From Branchiostoma belcheri (Eukaryota > Chordata > Leptocardii > Amphioxiformes > Branchiostomatidae), in contig NW_017804465.1 of NCBI RefSeq assembly GCF_001625305.1, forward strand, positions 50,280 to 114,279: 64,000 nt of DNA. The letters run 5' to 3'. Positions 31,275 to 43,765 of the stretch are shown piece after piece. The position numbers and the translations under genes were made by a program. The notes under the pieces are model-generated. The model made no database searches. It saw nothing but the letters and a program-made list of their open reading frames with translations, and was not told where the DNA came from. Position 1 is the stretch's first letter, and each line of letters starts with the position of its first letter.

Positions 31275-31985
31275 TGACCATATCTCTTTGGAACAAGGTG
31301 GTCACCCTTTAACCAAGATGTAATCACAACTTTATTCCTTCTGCAAACAATCTTGTTAAACTGTACCAGGAAAACTTTATCTAGTCTGGTCTTTGTCATC
31401 TCCATGTAAAAGTTGATCTAATCAGGATTTGAATTCAAGGGGTATTCTTTGCTATACGATCAGGAAATTGTAAACATCAGTGGTTCATGCATTTTATCTC
31501 TTTTATGAGTAATCTAGTTAAAGTTACCAGAAAAAAGCTTTTGTCCTGTTTAGTCTGTGTTGTCTTCTAATATAAAGGCATATTGTCAAAGGTTTGGATT
31601 CATGAGCAATTCTTTGTTATAAAAATCAGGAAGTCGTAAAACATAACGAATAATACATTTTACATGTATCTCTTCTATGGGCACTCTATAGTTATAGGGG
31701 AAGACTTTGTCCTGTTTGGTCTTTGTTATCTTCTTGTAAAAGCTTACTATCAAGGGTCTGGATTCATGAGTAATTCTTTGCTATAAAAACATAAAGTCAG
31801 GAAGTCTTAAACGTCAACAGCTCATGCATTTTATCTGCTCCATGAGTGCTGCAGATTGTTAAACTTACAATGAAAACTTTACTCTGTTTTCTCTCTTGTA
31901 AAAGTTTATCAGGGATTGTTCTCATAAGAAATTGTTTGCCATAAAATCAGTAAGTTGTAGTTTCATCTCGGTGAAGTACTTCAAG
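31275..31985. repeat. Tandem array, about 163-bp unit, four to five degenerate copies
   Basis: ATTCTTTG(C/T)TAT-type words fall at about 31443, 31609, 31772 and 31930 (spacings 166, 163, 158). Each is followed by CAGGAA(A/G)T..TAAA, TTTATCTC and ACTTTGTCCTG-like blocks. A first degenerate unit starts right after the MITE at 31274. Confidence 0.7.
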
Positions 31986-32149
31986 ATGTGCATAATCAAG
32001 ACTAGCCCAGCATAAACCCATATATTGATCTCTTTTAGCACTAACATTTACAGTGATTCTGCCTTTAGAGCTAGTTCCAATGTGACGTTTTGATGTTTTA
32101 TGCATTAATGCAATGCAGCTGCACATCCTGGTTACAATTGCTCTGTACA

Positions 32150-32480
32150 GTTCAATAAACGGTTTGAGATTATGACGTATCTCTGTAGGGATCCTGGTAA
32201 ATTTTACAGTTTACCGAGTGACGGCTTTAAAAGTTCCTATCAATAAAGCACAATGTATTTCTCTTTCGAGCCGTTCTATCAACATTTCTGTTGAGAAGCT
32301 CGGGCGAAGCGGATCACAGAACCAGTAACTCCGGTACCTTACTCATTCCGTTGTAAATTGGTGCCTGCAAACCCGACAAAATCCTATAGGCTGTGCAGAA
32401 GCAATTTGCAGCATGTTTTGTGAGTTGGAGCAGGATTATCCGAGGCCTTTGGACGACACTGTAAGCCTTTTAGTGGGTGC
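32150..32480. promoter_or_regulatory. Candidate conserved non-coding element
   Basis: Unique, more CpG than its surroundings, with no repeat similarity in the window (GTGACGGCTTTAAAAG, GAAGCTCGGGCGAAGCGG). Function is inferred only from this contrast. Confidence 0.25.
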
Positions 32481-33250
32481 CGAGTAGGGAAAATCATTAC
32501 AGGTCCGAATCTTTATTGATCATCCATGAAGAAGGTCTTAGTTTATGTCGCTGCCTACATGGCCCCCTAAATCTGGTAAACATAGTCATTACTGACGCTG
32601 AAAGGGTAATGTTGAGCTTTACAACTCACCGATAATGTGCTATTATAGAGCTTTATAACGTTTTACAGAGGGCCTGTAGCAAATGCAAACAGTGGTCTAG
32701 TAATTCATCACATAAAATCAGGTCCAAATGAAAGCTCATCTGTGTTGGTAGACTCAAATTCAAGCTTTGGTCTAACACAAAATTCATGGTGAGTGTTTCC
32801 TTTCTGTTGGAACAAAGGTCAGAATTTGCATCTATAAAACCATGTCGTTTTTGTGAAATACATGTATGTCAACATCCAAGTGACTTTCATCATGTCTTCC
32901 TATTAAATTCTCTACCTAAGTGCACCTTTGGCCAAAGGAGATTAAGTTTTGTTCATAAGTATGGGCCACTTAGAAATGTCAATGATGGTCCAGCAATGCA
33001 CAATAAAAACCATGTCGTTTGGCTGGCATATCTTAACAACACTAAAAGTAAAATCAGTTTTATCATGTCTCTTTAGTATTGTCTATTCAAGTGTGCCATA
33101 GACCAGAGGGGTAACACAGTTAGTTTGTTAATAGAAGAAAGGCTGAACTTGTAAAGTTTGTACTGAGTCTTACTGTTAGAAGTATAAACTGGTAGGATGT
33201 CTTGCATTTCAGTATTATCTGAATCTTGAAAAAAATTTTACATGGCTTTA

Positions 33251-33426
33251 GGCCAGACCAATTTAATCAATTGGTTCTTGGATTTGCCCTCTTCATTTTT
33301 TTCTGATTTGCAAAAAAAAAAAAACTTCAGGTTCTATATCATCTCCAAAATCATATTAGGCCTTTTTTTCCTGCTTCATATTATTTCTAAAAAAATCGAT
33401 AACCTACAAAATTAAATTGGTGTGCC
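33251..33426. mobile_element. MITE family A, diverged copy
   Basis: The left end TTAGGCCAGACCAATTTAAT is followed by TTGGTTCTTGGATTTGCC. The right end AAATTAAATTGGTGTGCC is decayed. Confidence 0.65.
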
Positions 33427-33539
33427 AAATTAAAGGACATTGGACTCGTAAAGTTATAGAACTTGGAAGACTATTTTACCAGTGTTCTGTCCTCGGTGCT
33501 GAAATTATAGTGGTGCTGAATCAATGTAACTAAATCTGG

Positions 33540-33860
33540 CAAATCCTCCTCTGATGATTCACGACTGGGGCATTAAGCTGTCTGAACAAATGAGGTGTGG
33601 AGCTCTTTGCTTTATCCGTGTGTCAGACCATCTTTGATCATCTGTTCCATTCAGCATCCCCAAAAGCTCTGCCTCCCAGACGACCCATTAACAACTACCA
33701 AATCGTTTCAGTCCAGGGTTGGTCCCTGTAAACTGTATTGCCTGATATTGACCGGCATATATCACTATTCCAATAATGGTGCCAATGGTCCATTGAAATC
33801 CAATTAGGGGCTGGAAAGAGGTCAAATGTGGGCAATTTTCTTGGAACAGGCACCAGTGGA
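33540..33860. promoter_or_regulatory. Candidate conserved non-coding element
   Basis: Non-repetitive block with words such as ATTGACCGGCATATATCAC and CCAATAATGGTGCCAATGG. No coding potential beyond a 70-codon frame without a domain. Confidence 0.25.
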
Positions 33861-35844
33861 AAACCCTGAAGGATGTCCTACTGGATGTTAAGTGTTTGAA
33901 CTTGGATTTCTTCTATTTTTGTATTGTGGCCATGTATGCTAGTATGTACATGTATCATCTGTATGATTCACTGTACAAAAAGTTAGATTTAATGGTAGTA
34001 AATGCCTGTATAGTCTGGTATTGTTAATGTTGTACAATGAGAGTAAATTGTCCAGTGATTTCAGACTTAAACAATGGTAGTAAATCAAATTAGAGGACTT
34101 GACTTTTATTTACTACCATCATTAAGTCCAGTACTGTTGATGTTGATGTTTTATTTGAAATCCATTACATTAGATATCAACATCTAATCTATTCTTCCTG
34201 GATTCATAAAATGCAAACAGATTCACAAATACGTTATTACAAATTAAGATGATAACATAAGACTTACATTCATTAAACTTTAACTAACATACGAATAATG
34301 CTGAAATGCACAAAAGACAGAGGAAAAGTCAACAAACACATATAAAAGAAACTAATATAGTCACATGCAAGTTTTTCTTCCTTTTTATTATTTTTTGTTA
34401 TTTCTATTGTTCTTATTTTATCCTGTAACTAAAATTTCTCCCAAAATGTTAAAGGACCAAGGAATAAGATTAGTGTGGCCTTAGATATACTTTTCTTTCC
34501 TTAGAACCAAGGTGGCCGCCATTTAATGAGTGATGTTGTCTACAAGTACAGTATCTATGAATCAATGGGAACCATCCTTGTTAATTAGGTTAATGAAGAT
34601 TGTAACTTCATTACCCCAGTCACCACTGGTGGGTTCACAGGTGGCTAATGAGTCTTGTGCCTGCCCAGAAATGTCATTAACATAACATACAGGCACATGG
34701 GGTGTCCTTGGAGAAAGGCTAGCTGCATGACGGTTCACGTAGGTTCAACACTTTTTGTCCCATCATAGTTTCCATTCTTTTCTTGTCTTGTTTATAGTGA
34801 CCATGCATATGCCATAATTGTCTTTCATTGCAGCTGTTATTATATCATTATTTGTACTGTACTGTGTTGAGGTATAGATTTTCAAATCAGTTAAGACTGC
34901 CTCTGAAATGTAGCCTGTCAATTATAACCATTGTAAAAGGCACTCTAAGCGATTTCAAGGCAGGTTAAGTTTCTGGACATTATTTTAACAGTAATAAGTT
35001 GAATCAACAATGATATCTGTGAGAGGAAAAATGTGATGTCACTTATGGAAAATGGTTTCTTGCTTCGTATCTTGTTGCTGATTCTAGCTATACAGGCTTT
35101 TCACATGCGCCATGTTGGATTACAGTCTATATCCGTTAAACAAGCCAAGATGCTGCTACTTAATCAGTTTACCCGCCAACACCTGGTCGCCGGGACTCAT
35201 ATGATAATTATTATGACGTCAATGAAAACCCTCTATTCATTGGTAGGTGCTGAACCAAGAAATCATATACTATTAGCTTTTTTTTGCCACCCTGAACTTG
35301 CATTGGGCACCTTTAAAGTTTTGACTCATGTCAGTCCTTCCACAAACAAACAGGTTTTTGTCAAACTCTTCATATCAGCAGTTCCACAACCTGCTTAACA
35401 TTTGGAGGAAACCAGTGTTGATTAGAGAACTTGGCTCAGTCTTCACTCCTGGCAGACATCCCAAATGTGCTCTGACGAATGTCAAAGACAATGTTGGCCT
35501 TGAGCATAATCTGCTCGCACTTAACTGGAATGAAATATACATACACCACATAAATGGGAAAGCTTAGAGAATGCTAATTGCACTCCTAACAGATTCTGTG
35601 GATTAAATGTTCCTGGACATCCATGACGCTTGGTGTACATTTTCATTGTTGCGTGCTGTCGGCATTCGTAGCTGTTTGGATCAATTGACACATATTTTAC
35701 CATATAAGATGGTTGATACTGCTTGGGCATGTGATAAGATTGTGGAACGGAAGCTTCGTTTCTCAGATTTGATGAACTGATGATTCCATACATTAACAAC
35801 TTCACGTATCTATTAGACCATTTCATAGGGAAATGTTCTGTTAA
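33861..35844. other. Non-coding; contains one family A right arm
   Basis: AGGACCAAGGAATAAG..AGTGTGGCCTTA at 34452-34483 is a family A end without a visible partner. The stretch 34135-34330 (GTTGATGTTTTATTTGAAA) may be a reversed LINE 3' end. Frame 35033-35398 (121 codons) has no domain. The unique block 35030-35250 could be regulatory. Confidence 0.4.
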
Positions 35845-36000
35845 AGCCACACCAATTCAGTGTCTTGTTAGATGGAATAGACGGAATGTAGTCTTTAAAT
35901 ACGTGAATACAATCTTAGTTAAACAGGACATTCTGCTGAAATGCTACATGTATGAACAATACCTTAGGGATTTGGCACAGACAAAGTACATTTTGCCACA
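35845..36000 (+). mobile_element. Family A left end followed by a decayed family B fragment
   Basis: AGCCACACCAATTCAG is the A-type terminus. GTCTTTAAATACGTGAATAC ... GAACAATACCTTAGGG..TTTGGCACAGACAAAGTAC is a degenerate B right half. Confidence 0.4.
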
Positions 36001-36514
36001 GTATTCAGAAGAAAGGATTTCGAGCCCTGTAATGATCCAGCAATACATACATTCTGTAATCCTCCCAGTTTATCTACTGTTTACACCTCTCATAAATTTT
36101 CCACAGAAATGCTTTAATTGGCTAAGAGATAGGGCAAAACACTGGAAAATAAAGAATTTCCATAAATCATCTATGTGTGAGGCTTTCCCAAGGGTCGGTA
36201 TCAAGTAGAATTGGTGGAAACTTAAGTTTCCATGTATCGATCGCGCCCTCCCCACGGGGATCTTAGCCTACAATAACATATTTCTTATCACCTATTCTGT
36301 CACTGCATTATTGATTCCGGTAATCTCTCAAACCCGTTCCTGTGAAAATGGGCCCGTCTTCATACTGATTATTTCTGGTGTCAGGAGGTTTCTGGTTGTT
36401 TGTAAGGGACTTTACCTGGGGGTGTATGGGGAAGGGGGAGGTTTCTGTCACAGCATTAAGATGGCTTTTGCTCCCTCTAGTGACTATGTACACATGGTTC
36501 TTTTTTAGGTTTAC

Positions 36515-36720
36515 CTTCACAGAAGGTAGACATATTGGTTTTCTCAGTTTCATTGTCTTCTTCTCCAAACACATATTATATAAAGGTCATTGACCTAGAC
36601 CAGTGGCTGTCACCATCATAACTGGTGCTGTAGCAGACGCCCTGTGGTGTTGGATTGGATTATGTAGCAAGTTGGAGGGGCTGGTCATACTATGGTTTGT
36701 GGGCTTTTTGTATATTGATG
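36515..36720 (+). repeat. Repeat family H, partial copy
   Basis: TTCACAGAAGGTAGACATAT start, GACCTAGACCAGTGGCTGTC, GGTGCTGTAGCAGACGCC, TTATGTAGCAAG and GGAGGGGCTGGTCA. The 3' hairpin is lost. Confidence 0.6.
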
Positions 36721-37100
36721 CCATTTTTTTCCATATGTTGGATTTGTGCAGTTTGGATCAGTACAATTCTTTGTGTTGGCAGCTGCAGTTACAGAATCCT
36801 TCTTCATAATGATTATGCATACTGTGGTACTGACAAATAGGCACAAATTTCATAAATATTGATGTAGGAATGCTGTATCTCAGTCCCCCCAGGCTTAAAG
36901 GAGGATAGCATATTGATCAACAATGAACACAAGACCTTGGACTGTACATGTCACTATCACTAATAATGAGAATTTCCACACCTCTTAAGGCCATGGCAAG
37001 TAAGTTTTATGGATGATATCTGCCCACACATTGACTTTGCCAATTTCCTTACTCGACTCTGGTGACAATGATATACATAGCATTTTGTCAATGGAAATGA

Positions 37101-37305
37101 GCTGTCCTCTTGGATGGAATTTAAAGCTGGAGGTCATTTGTTTGAGGAGAGCCACAACTTGAGCACATTAAAGATCCCTCCATACTTACCAGAACAAGTT
37201 GTTCTTGGTTAGAGTGGTTCAAACCTTACAGTCTGGTCTTATGCAGCTTGTACTTACTGTACAAAACTGGTGTGTTATGCAAAGCAAATAAACCTGGTTA
37301 CATCT
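37101..37305 (+). mobile_element. SINE 3' part
   Basis: GTCCTCTTGGATGGAATTTA, GAGAGCCACAACTTGAGCAC, CAAACCTTACAGTCTGGTC, AAACTGGTGTGTTATGC and the AAGCAAATAAACC tail. Confidence 0.65.
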
Positions 37306-38004
37306 GCCGCACAAAATTTGATTGCAGCCGTGACATCTCACCTGTCAACATGGCCTCATAGGAGGCATATTTCAGAGATCAATTGTTATGAAAATCAGAA
37401 CTTAGAATATCTCAGTCTTCACTTTACTGACTTTCACTGCAAAGGCAGAAGTTTTCAACCTTGAGAAGTTTCTGGAAGTCAGGTTTCTGTTATCATTAGA
37501 TATAAAATTGATTTTCAATTTGGTTGCTTCTTGTCACTGTTGTACATGTATCAGAGTGTCTTGTCACCAGAGGCATAAATGTATAGGGTCCTCCAAGACT
37601 GGTACATATTGATTTCCACAATCAATGAGTAAATAAGGAACTTGAGCAGATGGAATATCGCCATACTCTGTGTAGGAATATCTCAATACTGTGTATAAAT
37701 TTCACTGTCAAAATGGGGGGATTTCCACATTTTTCAACTCAGTGACTCACCAGCCAGTGCAAGCTTGAAGAATGTCCCAACATCATTTTGAAATCAATAA
37801 AAACAGACTGCAGGAAAAATCACATTTCTGAATATCTGTTCACTTGGGTAGACGCCGTGTCAGAAGTGCCAACCTAGCAATATGAGCCGGTGTCACTGAG
37901 ATCAGGACAGGCCTGCAGGGGAACATTGTTCAATAAATACTTAATGTTCATTATCTGACACCTTAGGGTATCCATCTGTAACAGAGACTGAACCTCTGCG
38001 GTAA

Positions 38005-38393
38005 GGCCACACAAAATTCATTTGTTGGTTCACAGATTTTTTCAGGAAATCAATGAAGTGGGCTGGGTGGGTGGGTGAAAGAATTAGAAATAGAAACATG
38101 CCTAGGCATCTGGTAAGGGGCCCCGAATGTTACCATAGCAGCCACAAAGTCAACATAATATAGTCTGTATATACTAGCTAAGGCTGCTTTATGTTATTCA
38201 AACAATGAAAAATGTAACAAGTACTACATGTAGTAGGAGCACTAGCAACTAGTACTAGCAAGAACTTCAACTCTCAAAATATGAGCATTTGGGTTTAATT
38301 CAGAATCTGACTGAAACATGTTTTTTTTTTGGTCAAATCAGGGGAAAAAATGAGGAAGGCAAATCCAAGAACCAAGAAATTGAATTGGTGTGC
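38005..38393. mobile_element. MITE family A, long copy
   Basis: TAA then GGCCACACAAAATTCATTTG on the left; AACCAAGAAATTGAATTGGT..GTGC on the right. The interior resembles the 2777-3153 copy (AGGCATC.., GAGCATTT). Confidence 0.65.
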
Positions 38394-39240
38394 ACCCTGT
38401 TAGAGCTTCTTTGTTCTACAGGTAAGACTCAGACACATAAAACAAAATTTTCATTCAAAGAGTTCAAAACAGTTGCCTTGATGTTCTATAACAGCCATAC
38501 AGTACTTTCACCGTGTTAAAAAAATGTAGAATTTCAGAAACTTCTACATCCTTGTATGCAGTGTCTAAAAACTTCTGGGAAAGTTTTGCAACTTCCAAGT
38601 TGATTTTGTGTCAGGAAAACTGATGCAAAGAAAATTAATAGAACCTAGTTTCATTCTACAGCAAGATTTTTAAGTAAGGAGGTAAAGTTTTGTTGCCCTT
38701 AATTTGGCCAGCTGGGCAGCCTTAACTGTCCATCATCAAATCCAATCAAATGAAAAATAATAAAACCTTCTTTTCATCCTCAGATGAGACTTAAGTAAAG
38801 TTTGTGGCCGAAGCAGCCTGGCCCTAATTTCCAGTCCAACGCAATCGATTCCGAGCGGCCCTATCCACAGCAAGGATGGCAGAGGTCAGCGCAGGTCAAG
38901 GTTTGTTGGCGTTTTACACCTTTTATGTTCACAATTGTGTGTAATCCATGCAGCAGCAATCACACTCTGAGCAAGTTTAAATACCACCAGGACCAACTCC
39001 ACTCCTCCAGGGTTTGTACCCCACCACACATGACTGGACTCCAATTTTTGGGTTCCTTCCAAGAGGTTGACCCTCCGCTTGCCTTATATGGACGGGTCAG
39101 CCGACCTTTGACCTTATTGGATGGCAATTTCTCCACACAGAGATTTTGCCAATAGTGGTTTGCATGTAAATATTTGGTTTTAGTATGGCAGGGATGAGGA
39201 GGTTTTAGGACCCAGTCTGGACCTTTTCTTATGACCCGAA
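38394..39240. other. Non-coding; unique GC-rich block at 38800-38900
   Basis: CCAACGCAATCGATTCCGAG in the block 38800-38900 is CpG-rich for the area and not repeated in the window. Frame 38802-39155 has no domain. Confidence 0.35.
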
Positions 39241-39458
39241 GGCCAGACCAAGTTATTTCCTTGGTTCTTGAACATTTCAAAACTCTAAGAAATTGATATG
39301 AAAAAAGAGGCATGGATGGAACAACTATATTCACTTCAAGAAACTTTGAGGACCATTAGGTATAGACTTTCTCCTCAAACCATTTTCATGTGGATCTTCC
39401 ATCCGCTCATCAGCATTATGTTCTAAATCCGAGAACCAACAAGTCAAACTGGTGTGGC
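39241..39458. mobile_element. MITE family A, copy
   Basis: The left end is GGCCAGACCAAGTTATTTCC and the right end is AACCAACAAGTCAAACTGGT..GTGGC. The interior is diverged. Confidence 0.6.
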
Positions 39459-40359
39459 TGCTCATCATGCCATCTCTGCTTAAAAAGATATGCATTGGAA
39501 AGCATCTTGTTATTACCCTTTTCTACCTGGAGGTGTTTTGGGGGGATTTTTGCACCAACATTTCCCTTGCACAACCCTGGGAACCAAACTTGTGAGCCCG
39601 TGTGCATTGAGAGCTTGCACACATGCAGGAAAGTGATACGGTAACCCCATCCCTTACTCACACCCCCTCACCACTATCTGCTAGCCCCCACAATCCAGTC
39701 AGCTGAGCCTCATTTTGCCTGCCTCAATGACTGAACCAAACTTGTGAGGCATTGAGGCAAGCGTAAAAGACTCAGCCAGCTGGACTGTTGGGACCAGCAG
39801 ATAGTGGAGAAGCACTGTGAGTTTGGGACTGGATATTAGGTATCACTCTCATGCATGCATGTAAGCTCTCAGAGTGCAACCTCATGAGTTTGGTTCCCAG
39901 GGTACTCTTGCAGAAACAAGCACACATACCAGATCAGGTCGCAGGGCCCTTATCATAGCCTACAGAGCAATACCAATACTGGATACCCAAGAGGCTTGTA
40001 AGATACTAAAATCTTCCAACAGTTACTGCCTTGCAAACTTCTCAAAACTGCCTATCGTTGGTGATACGATTGTGAAGAACGGGGTCAAGACATGCCTCAC
40101 AAATGCAACCATTAGACTAACATGACGCACCAGTATCCTGATTGCCTGTCTGCCCTCCGGCGTTTTCGGAAATCTTTGCACTGCTGTTTCCTCATGAGGA
40201 CAAGTAGATACACAATACAAGATAAGCGCTTCTCTTGCCATTGATCTTTTTGGAAAGTGTGATATGTGAAAGCAGTGGGGCAGACGTCCTGCGTCATCCA
40301 AAACTAAGGGTCAGCTGTCTGTTTTGAATGATACATAAGGTGGGCGAGGTGATAGGGTT

Positions 40360-40760
40360 GGCAAGGTGGCAAGGTGGTTAGGGTTGTTGACTCAGATTCT
40401 GAAGGTCCTGGGTTCAAATCCCTGGTGGGCTCCACTGTTGTGTCCTTGGGAAGGGCACTTTCCACCTGTTTTCTCACATGACTCGGGTGAAAATGAGTAC
40501 CTAGCTCTGGCAAGGGAAGTCCTCTTGGATGCAAGCACATTGTTTGCAGAGAGCCACAACTCAAGCACATTAAAGATCCCACCACACTTTCTGAAATAGA
40601 GTAGGGGCATGCCACAGGTGTGTAACAGTTCAAATACTATCTGGAGGTTGGTGATTCACAACAAATGACCCAGATGAAGGCCTGGCAAACCTCCGTCTCA
40701 TATTGACCACACTGTACTTAACATCATCACCCTGACAGAGACCTGGTGACCCTGTCTTGT
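40360..40760 (+). mobile_element. tRNA-derived SINE, best-preserved copy
   Basis: The tRNA-like head has an A-box region (AAGGTGGTTAGGGTTGTTGA) and a B-box GGTTCAAATCC at 40411-40421. It is followed by GTTGTGTCCTTGGGAAGGGC, GACTCGGGTGAAAATGAGTA, AGAGCCACAACTCAAGCAC and AATAGAGTAGGGGCATGCC. This is the full-length template against which the other fragments were recognised. Confidence 0.75.
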
Positions 40761-41371
40761 ATTAGCCAACAAAAGGGTATATCACCTATATCAACCAGTG
40801 AGGGGTGGTATAAACCCTACTGTGTATCAAACTTTCCATTTTGTTTAAAGCTTTCACCTTTAAACAACATCATTCTGTACAAACTTTTCTACATTCTACA
40901 AAGATTTGTCTATTAACTGTGTTTCGCTCCATGGAGAGAGAAGTTTTATTTGGACACCAATATTATTCAGTACTTTCTGACAATGACCAAATGATCTGGC
41001 CTAGTGCTTTATCCTGTGATATTGAAGAAATCCTTAACCACAGCTATATCTCCATCTGGGATTATACCAGAGACTGGGCTGTTCTGCATGGTCTACAAAA
41101 CTGCTGTTTTTGTCCTGAGGTGTCCTTAGTGGGACTGTTACCTATTGGTGATCTGTCATCTGGGCTGTAAGAAGTCTGTGGATAAGCAGATAAACAATGG
41201 TAACACAGATGGACTTAAGTTTAAGGTGAAACATAGTCTGAAGGGAAAGTTTGTACTTTGGTACACATAGTTTTCCTCTTCTTCAAATTTTTCTCTAAAA
41301 ATGCTCGAGAATTAAGCAAATGAATTGGTATAGACTGATGCTGATACATTCACACTGAAATGGATGGAAAC

Positions 41372-41580
41372 AGGTCTTGTGGTCAGGGTTGTTAACTCAG
41401 GGTTTGAATCCCTTACAGGCCCCACTGTGGTGTCTATGGGAAATTAAAGGCCCTTAACACTTTCCTTACTCGACAGGCAAAAATGAGGATCCAACTTTGG
41501 TTATGGAAATCCAGAGGTCCCATATTTGAGAAGAGTCACACCTCTGCACATTGAAGATCCCACTGCACTTGAACTGCATG
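41372..41580 (+). mobile_element. tRNA-derived SINE, diverged copy
   Basis: GTCTTGTGGTCAGGGTTGTT, B-box GGTTTGAATCC at 41401-41411, CTTACTCGACAGGCAAAAAT, GAGTCACACCTCTGCACATT. Confidence 0.65.
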
Positions 41581-42094
41581 TTCAGCACCATGGAAAGCCA
41601 TTAGAATGTTCTACAAAATATATTGTGTGTCAGGTTGGTGCTGTCCTAGCCGGAGAAGGGATCTTTCTGCAGGAAAGAGGAATTACAGGATACTCCTGAT
41701 GTCAAGGCAATGTAGGTTCTTCTAGAAAAGACTTTAAAGGGCAACTGCAAAGACAATTGAGGGATTTTCTTGGAGGAAAGATGGCAGGACTAGAGGTGGC
41801 ATGATTGAGCAGGGAGGGACTGTGCTGAGGAGGGCAGATTTACAATAAAAACAACACAAGATATTCATAGTGCTAGTGTTTCATGGTGAATTTGGATCAA
41901 ATGTGCTGTAGTTTACTTGATCAATCAACTTATTTGAAAGAGGGAAGTCCAATGTGCTTCTGATTATGACAAAGTGTGTAAAGGTTGAGAATCATACTTT
42001 AGAAGGTTGAGAATCATACTGAGAAGCCACAAGATAGATTTAGCAAGAGAGTAACATGAAAACAAAAAACTGGAAGGAAAACGATTTCAACTCT

Positions 42095-42240
42095 CTGATA
42101 TGGTGTGTTCCAAGGTACAGACCTCTGTCTTCATTAGATACTCTTCTGATTCACTCAAAGTTTCTCATTCCCTTTAGCGGTAACCAAATGGTGGGTTTTG
42201 GTAACTCTCCATGGTGCTGAAAGTATGGTTGTGTCTACTG
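42095..42240 (-). repeat. Repeat family K, copy 1, reverse
   Basis: The reverse strand reads ACTTTCAGCACCATGGAGAG ... AGAAACTTTGAGTGAATCAG, matching the forward copy at 46402-46556. Confidence 0.6.
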
Positions 42241-42419
42241 TACTGTGCTGAATACTTAGAACTACATGTATGTCTACACAAGATCAGTTGTTGAACCTTG
42301 TCAGAATGTAGGGGTGTCGGAACAAAGGTGGAGCATTCTGAATGTATAGGTAATATAACCTAAGGGCCTTGGAACATGAGGTTGCCCCCTACCCCACCCA
42401 CGTCTGACTGAAGCACCTT

Positions 42420-42510
42420 AATCTTTAACTTTCTCCCTGCTGTCTAACTCCCTTACCAATAAAAATTTGGCACCAGAAGGCTACACAGCAGGATGATGGT
42501 TAACAAGAGC
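42420..42510. mobile_element. Short foldback element E, copy 2
   Basis: TTTAACTTTCTCCCTGCTG on the left; the core AATTTGGCACCAGAAGG is reversed relative to 52622; a decayed GATGGTTAAC lies on the right. Confidence 0.5.
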
Positions 42511-42589
42511 AGATTTGTAACCCGTTAGTGTCCTGACACCATCATCAGTTGCAGGGAAAAACACGAGTTGCCATCTAAGCCTTTCAACC

Positions 42590-42790
42590 CAAATCCCTGG
42601 AATTTACAGAACCCTGTAAAGCTGGTGCAGGGTGCCATTTGCAGGAAGTTGGCGTGCAATTTGAGCTTGTTACTCCCAGGTTAATGGCTTCCCTTATCCT
42701 CTGACTGTGTGAATATTGGAGCATCGCCCTCCATAATTTCCGACCCGTTGATGTGTGTGTTTGTAAGTGAACAGCAATAAAGGAGGAATA
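42590..42790. promoter_or_regulatory. Candidate conserved non-coding element
   Basis: Unique block with GGTTAATGGCTTCCCTTATC and TCGCCCTCCATAATTTCCGA, denser in CpG than its flanks and free of the repeat families of this window. Confidence 0.25.
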
Positions 42791-43448
42791 TCTTAAGCTT
42801 CTCGTTGTCTACAAAATCTCTAATGGTTTGTGATGATGCATTCTAAGGTAATTTCCCAGGATTACTTCATGACACAAGTACCCAGTAAATGATGTAGCTA
42901 CACCGCTCTGCATAATGCTGAACTCAAAATGCGGGGCCCCACTGTAAAGCAGTGCCTCACACTGACATGGGCCACCCTGGCTAAGTAAAACACAAACAAA
43001 CAAACATGGCTAGAAAGTCAATGCCAGGGCTCTAGCCAGCACCAGATTTTCCATCGATTGCAGGAACGTGTAATAATAGGGATGTGTACGCAATGAGAAG
43101 AAATATGGTAAGAACGTCAGCACACAAAATGAATGGGTGAGGCATTAATAAAAAGTATTTTTATATTTTGTTATTTGTTAGTGCAGTCGTGCTCACAAAA
43201 CCAATACCACTGCTATCAGTAGTTATTGCAGCCTGGGACTTATATGATAGGGTTTACAATCCAATCCAGATATAACAAGGTTTATACCAGTAAATAGACT
43301 GATTTGTAGCAATGATGCGAAATATGGCTGGCTGTTTAGTTTACCAACCGTGACAAATCCACAACAACTACTCTTTTACAGAAGCTAGTTTTATCCCTGC
43401 GGCAGTCAAAGAAAATCAGCTCTATTTCATCAGAGATATTTGCTATTA

Positions 43449-43480
43449 GGCCACACAAATGGAACTTCCTGGTACTAGGG
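43449..43480. mobile_element. MITE family A left end
   Basis: TTA then GGCCACACAAATGGAACTTC. A decayed right end may lie near 43986-44010, which would place the SINE at 43512 inside the element. Confidence 0.4.
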
Positions 43481-43511
43481 TTTTCTGCATCATTTTATCA
43501 CTATTCTGATT

Positions 43512-43765
43512 GCAAGGTGGTCTTGTGGTTAGGGTTGTTATCTCAGAATCTGAAGGTTCTGAGTTTGAATCCCAGGCAGGCTCCACGATTATGTCCTTGG
43601 GAAGGGTACTTTGCACCAGACTGAGTACTTCTCCTCAATGGACTCAGGTGAAAATGAGAACCTAGCTTTGGTTAGGGATATCTTCCCATATTTTAAGAGA
43701 GACACACTTTTAAGTATTTACTGAAGAGAACTGCTGTATTTTGCTTGAAGGCAAAACAAACAAAC
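43512..43765 (+). mobile_element. tRNA-derived SINE
   Basis: GCAAGGTGGTCTTGTGGTTA, B-box AGTTTGAATCCC, ATGTCCTTGGGAAGGGTACT, GACTCAGGTGAAAATGAGAA, and a CAAAACAAACAAACAAAA tail. Confidence 0.75.

Noticed and set aside
35033-35398. 121-codon open frame with a hydrophobic start
   Set aside because: No domain, no neighbours, AT-rich codon use unlike the TRIM-NHL exons; a chance frame.
38802-39334. Overlapping 117- and 124-codon frames on opposite strands
   Set aside because: No domain on either strand; they run into family A repeat sequence.
40411-40421. tRNA gene suggested by A- and B-box words
   Set aside because: No acceptor stem or cloverleaf can be drawn; the same head recurs at several sites attached to a common body, so it is a SINE.
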